Part shown: positions 63,376 to 64,000 of the stretch, piece after piece
Layout: every line of letters starts with the position of its first letter
Position numbering within the stretch: position 1 is the first letter of the stretch
Translations under genes and position numbers: made by a program
The notes under the pieces: model-generated
The model's database searches: none
Told to the model about the DNA's origin: nothing
The model's input: only the letters and a program-made list of their open reading frames with translations
DNA from: Mucilaginibacter aquatilis
Lineage (GTDB): Bacteria; Bacteroidota; Bacteroidia; Sphingobacteriales; Sphingobacteriaceae
Direction: 5' to 3'
Length of the DNA: 64,000 bases
NCBI RefSeq assembly: GCF_009755275.1
Contig: NZ_WQLA01000006.1
Span: 1 to 64,000 of the forward strand

Positions 63376-63750
63376 ATGGGTATGGAAGGTAAGCAAAAAA
63401 CGATACTAATTGCAGATGACGACCAGGCTATTGTTGACTCCATGACGGCTATACTTGATCATTCGGGGTATGAGGTATTAAAAGTTTTAGATGGAACATC
63501 GGTAATGCAAGCTGTTAAAGCACAGCCCGATTTGATATTGCTTGATATTCAGATGCCCGGCCATGATGGGCAAGCCGTATGTAAGCAGCTTAAGCGCCAG
63601 GCCACCACTAAGGATATTCCGGTCATCATGGTTTCGGCCAGTATGGATGTGCGGAACAAGGCTGCCCAGGCAGGCGCTGATGATTATCTTGAAAAGCCAT
63701 TTGATATGGATGTTCTACAACAGAAAGTATTTTCGCTTTTAAACAGATAG
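63376..63750 (+). CDS. Single-domain response regulator (CheY-like)
   Basis: 124 residues from the ATG at 63376; a second ATG two codons on is possible. The acidic pocket (D14-D16), phosphorylated Asp57 (ILLDIQMPG), the switch Ser in MVSAS and Lys107 (YLEKPF) are all present. There is no output domain. Its sensor kinase is not in the window. Confidence 0.9.
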   Translation: MGMEGKQKTILIADDDQAIVDSMTAILDHSGYEVLKVLDGTSVMQAVKAQPDLILLDIQMPGHDGQAVCKQLKRQATTKDIPVIMVSASMDVRNKAAQAGADDYLEKPFDMDVLQQKVFSLLNR

Positions 63751-63828
63751 CCTCGGCAACAGGAAAAGATTTATATATTTACGAAAGTTATTTAGCATTT
63801 ATATAATTCAAACCGACCTTATTCATTA

Positions 63829-64000
63829 ATGAAAAACCTTTCAACATGGGCATGTTGCGCAATCCTGTTGCTTAGCGCATGCAAAAAAGAGAAAATTCAA
63901 CCCGATTTTTCTTTAACAAAATCTAACTATTACTTAAACGAACCTGTTTTATTTGACAACAAATCTGTAAACGCAAGTTCATACACTTGGGACTTTGGAG
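63829..64000 (+). CDS. Start of a PKD-domain lipoprotein (cut by window end)
   Basis: The first 57 residues are visible. A lipobox (LLLSAC, Cys18) follows the signal sequence, and the motif SSYTWDFG marks the start of a PKD domain. The rest lies beyond the window. It is probably a surface lipoprotein with sugar- or protein-binding domains. Confidence 0.75.
   Translation, partial: MKNLSTWACCAILLLSACKKEKIQPDFSLTKSNYYLNEPVLFDNKSVNASSYTWDFG

Overview
The window looks like a stretch of ordinary chromosome from a Bacteroidota bacterium, most likely of the Sphingobacteriaceae (Mucilaginibacter/Pedobacter-like). The reasons are promoter boxes of the Bacteroidota type (TAnnTTTG), Cys-lipidated lipoproteins, the gene order nusB - DUF1573 lipoprotein - yajC - ybbR - coaE, families such as DUF3857, DUF5686, DUF4833 and DUF2147, and genes suited to sphingolipid synthesis. 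I saw no phage, insertion sequence, conjugative module or CRISPR array. Family names come from recognising sequences by eye; no database search was run.

Layout. 1-9.9 kb: end of an unknown gene, a secreted metallopeptidase, argE and a DUF72 gene, an ABC exporter, then the nusB-yajC-ybbR-coaE housekeeping run and a metallo-beta-lactamase-fold exonuclease. 10-20.4 kb: a MarR regulator, a 906-residue secreted protein with a TonB-plug-like end, a methyltransferase, an MpaB-like oxygenase, a leftward block of five genes headed by a GbsR-type regulator, and a sulfatase. 20.5-32.3 kb: queG, a DnaQ-like exonuclease, two DUF3857 transglutaminase-like proteins, an unlisted 40-residue membrane protein, an NlpC/P60 lipoprotein, mutS, a TrmH-type methyltransferase and galK. 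32.4-37.9 kb: small proteins, an Fpg/Nei glycosylase whose zinc finger has lost its cysteines, an atypical tRNA-like gene with its own promoter and terminator, a pirin, an SDR and a DinB protein.

38-42.3 kb holds the most interesting part: a leftward methionine operon (metY, metX, homoserine dehydrogenase). Its roughly 430-nt leader contains a SAM-I-type riboswitch followed by a 36-codon reading frame that ends in four consecutive cysteine codons. The cysteine codons can pair with a segment about 40 nt before metY. This suggests control by both SAM and cysteine supply.

42.4-52.7 kb: an epimerase, an M3 peptidase, two intergenic palindromic repeats, a secreted nuclease, thioredoxin, cupin, a pirin gene broken by a one-base frameshift near its end, and small membrane proteins. 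52.8-55.7 kb: three overlapping genes for envelope glycan or glycolipid work (GT87, GT2, polysaccharide deacetylase). 55.9-61.4 kb: a DUF5686 outer-membrane protein, then a CDP-alcohol phosphatidyltransferase, a DUF4833 protein, a fatty-acid/sphingolipid hydroxylase and a PAP2/AUR1-like transferase in tight order, which fits a phosphosphingolipid head-group pathway. The window ends with a secreted repeat protein, a YitT-family membrane protein, a single-domain response regulator and the start of a PKD lipoprotein.
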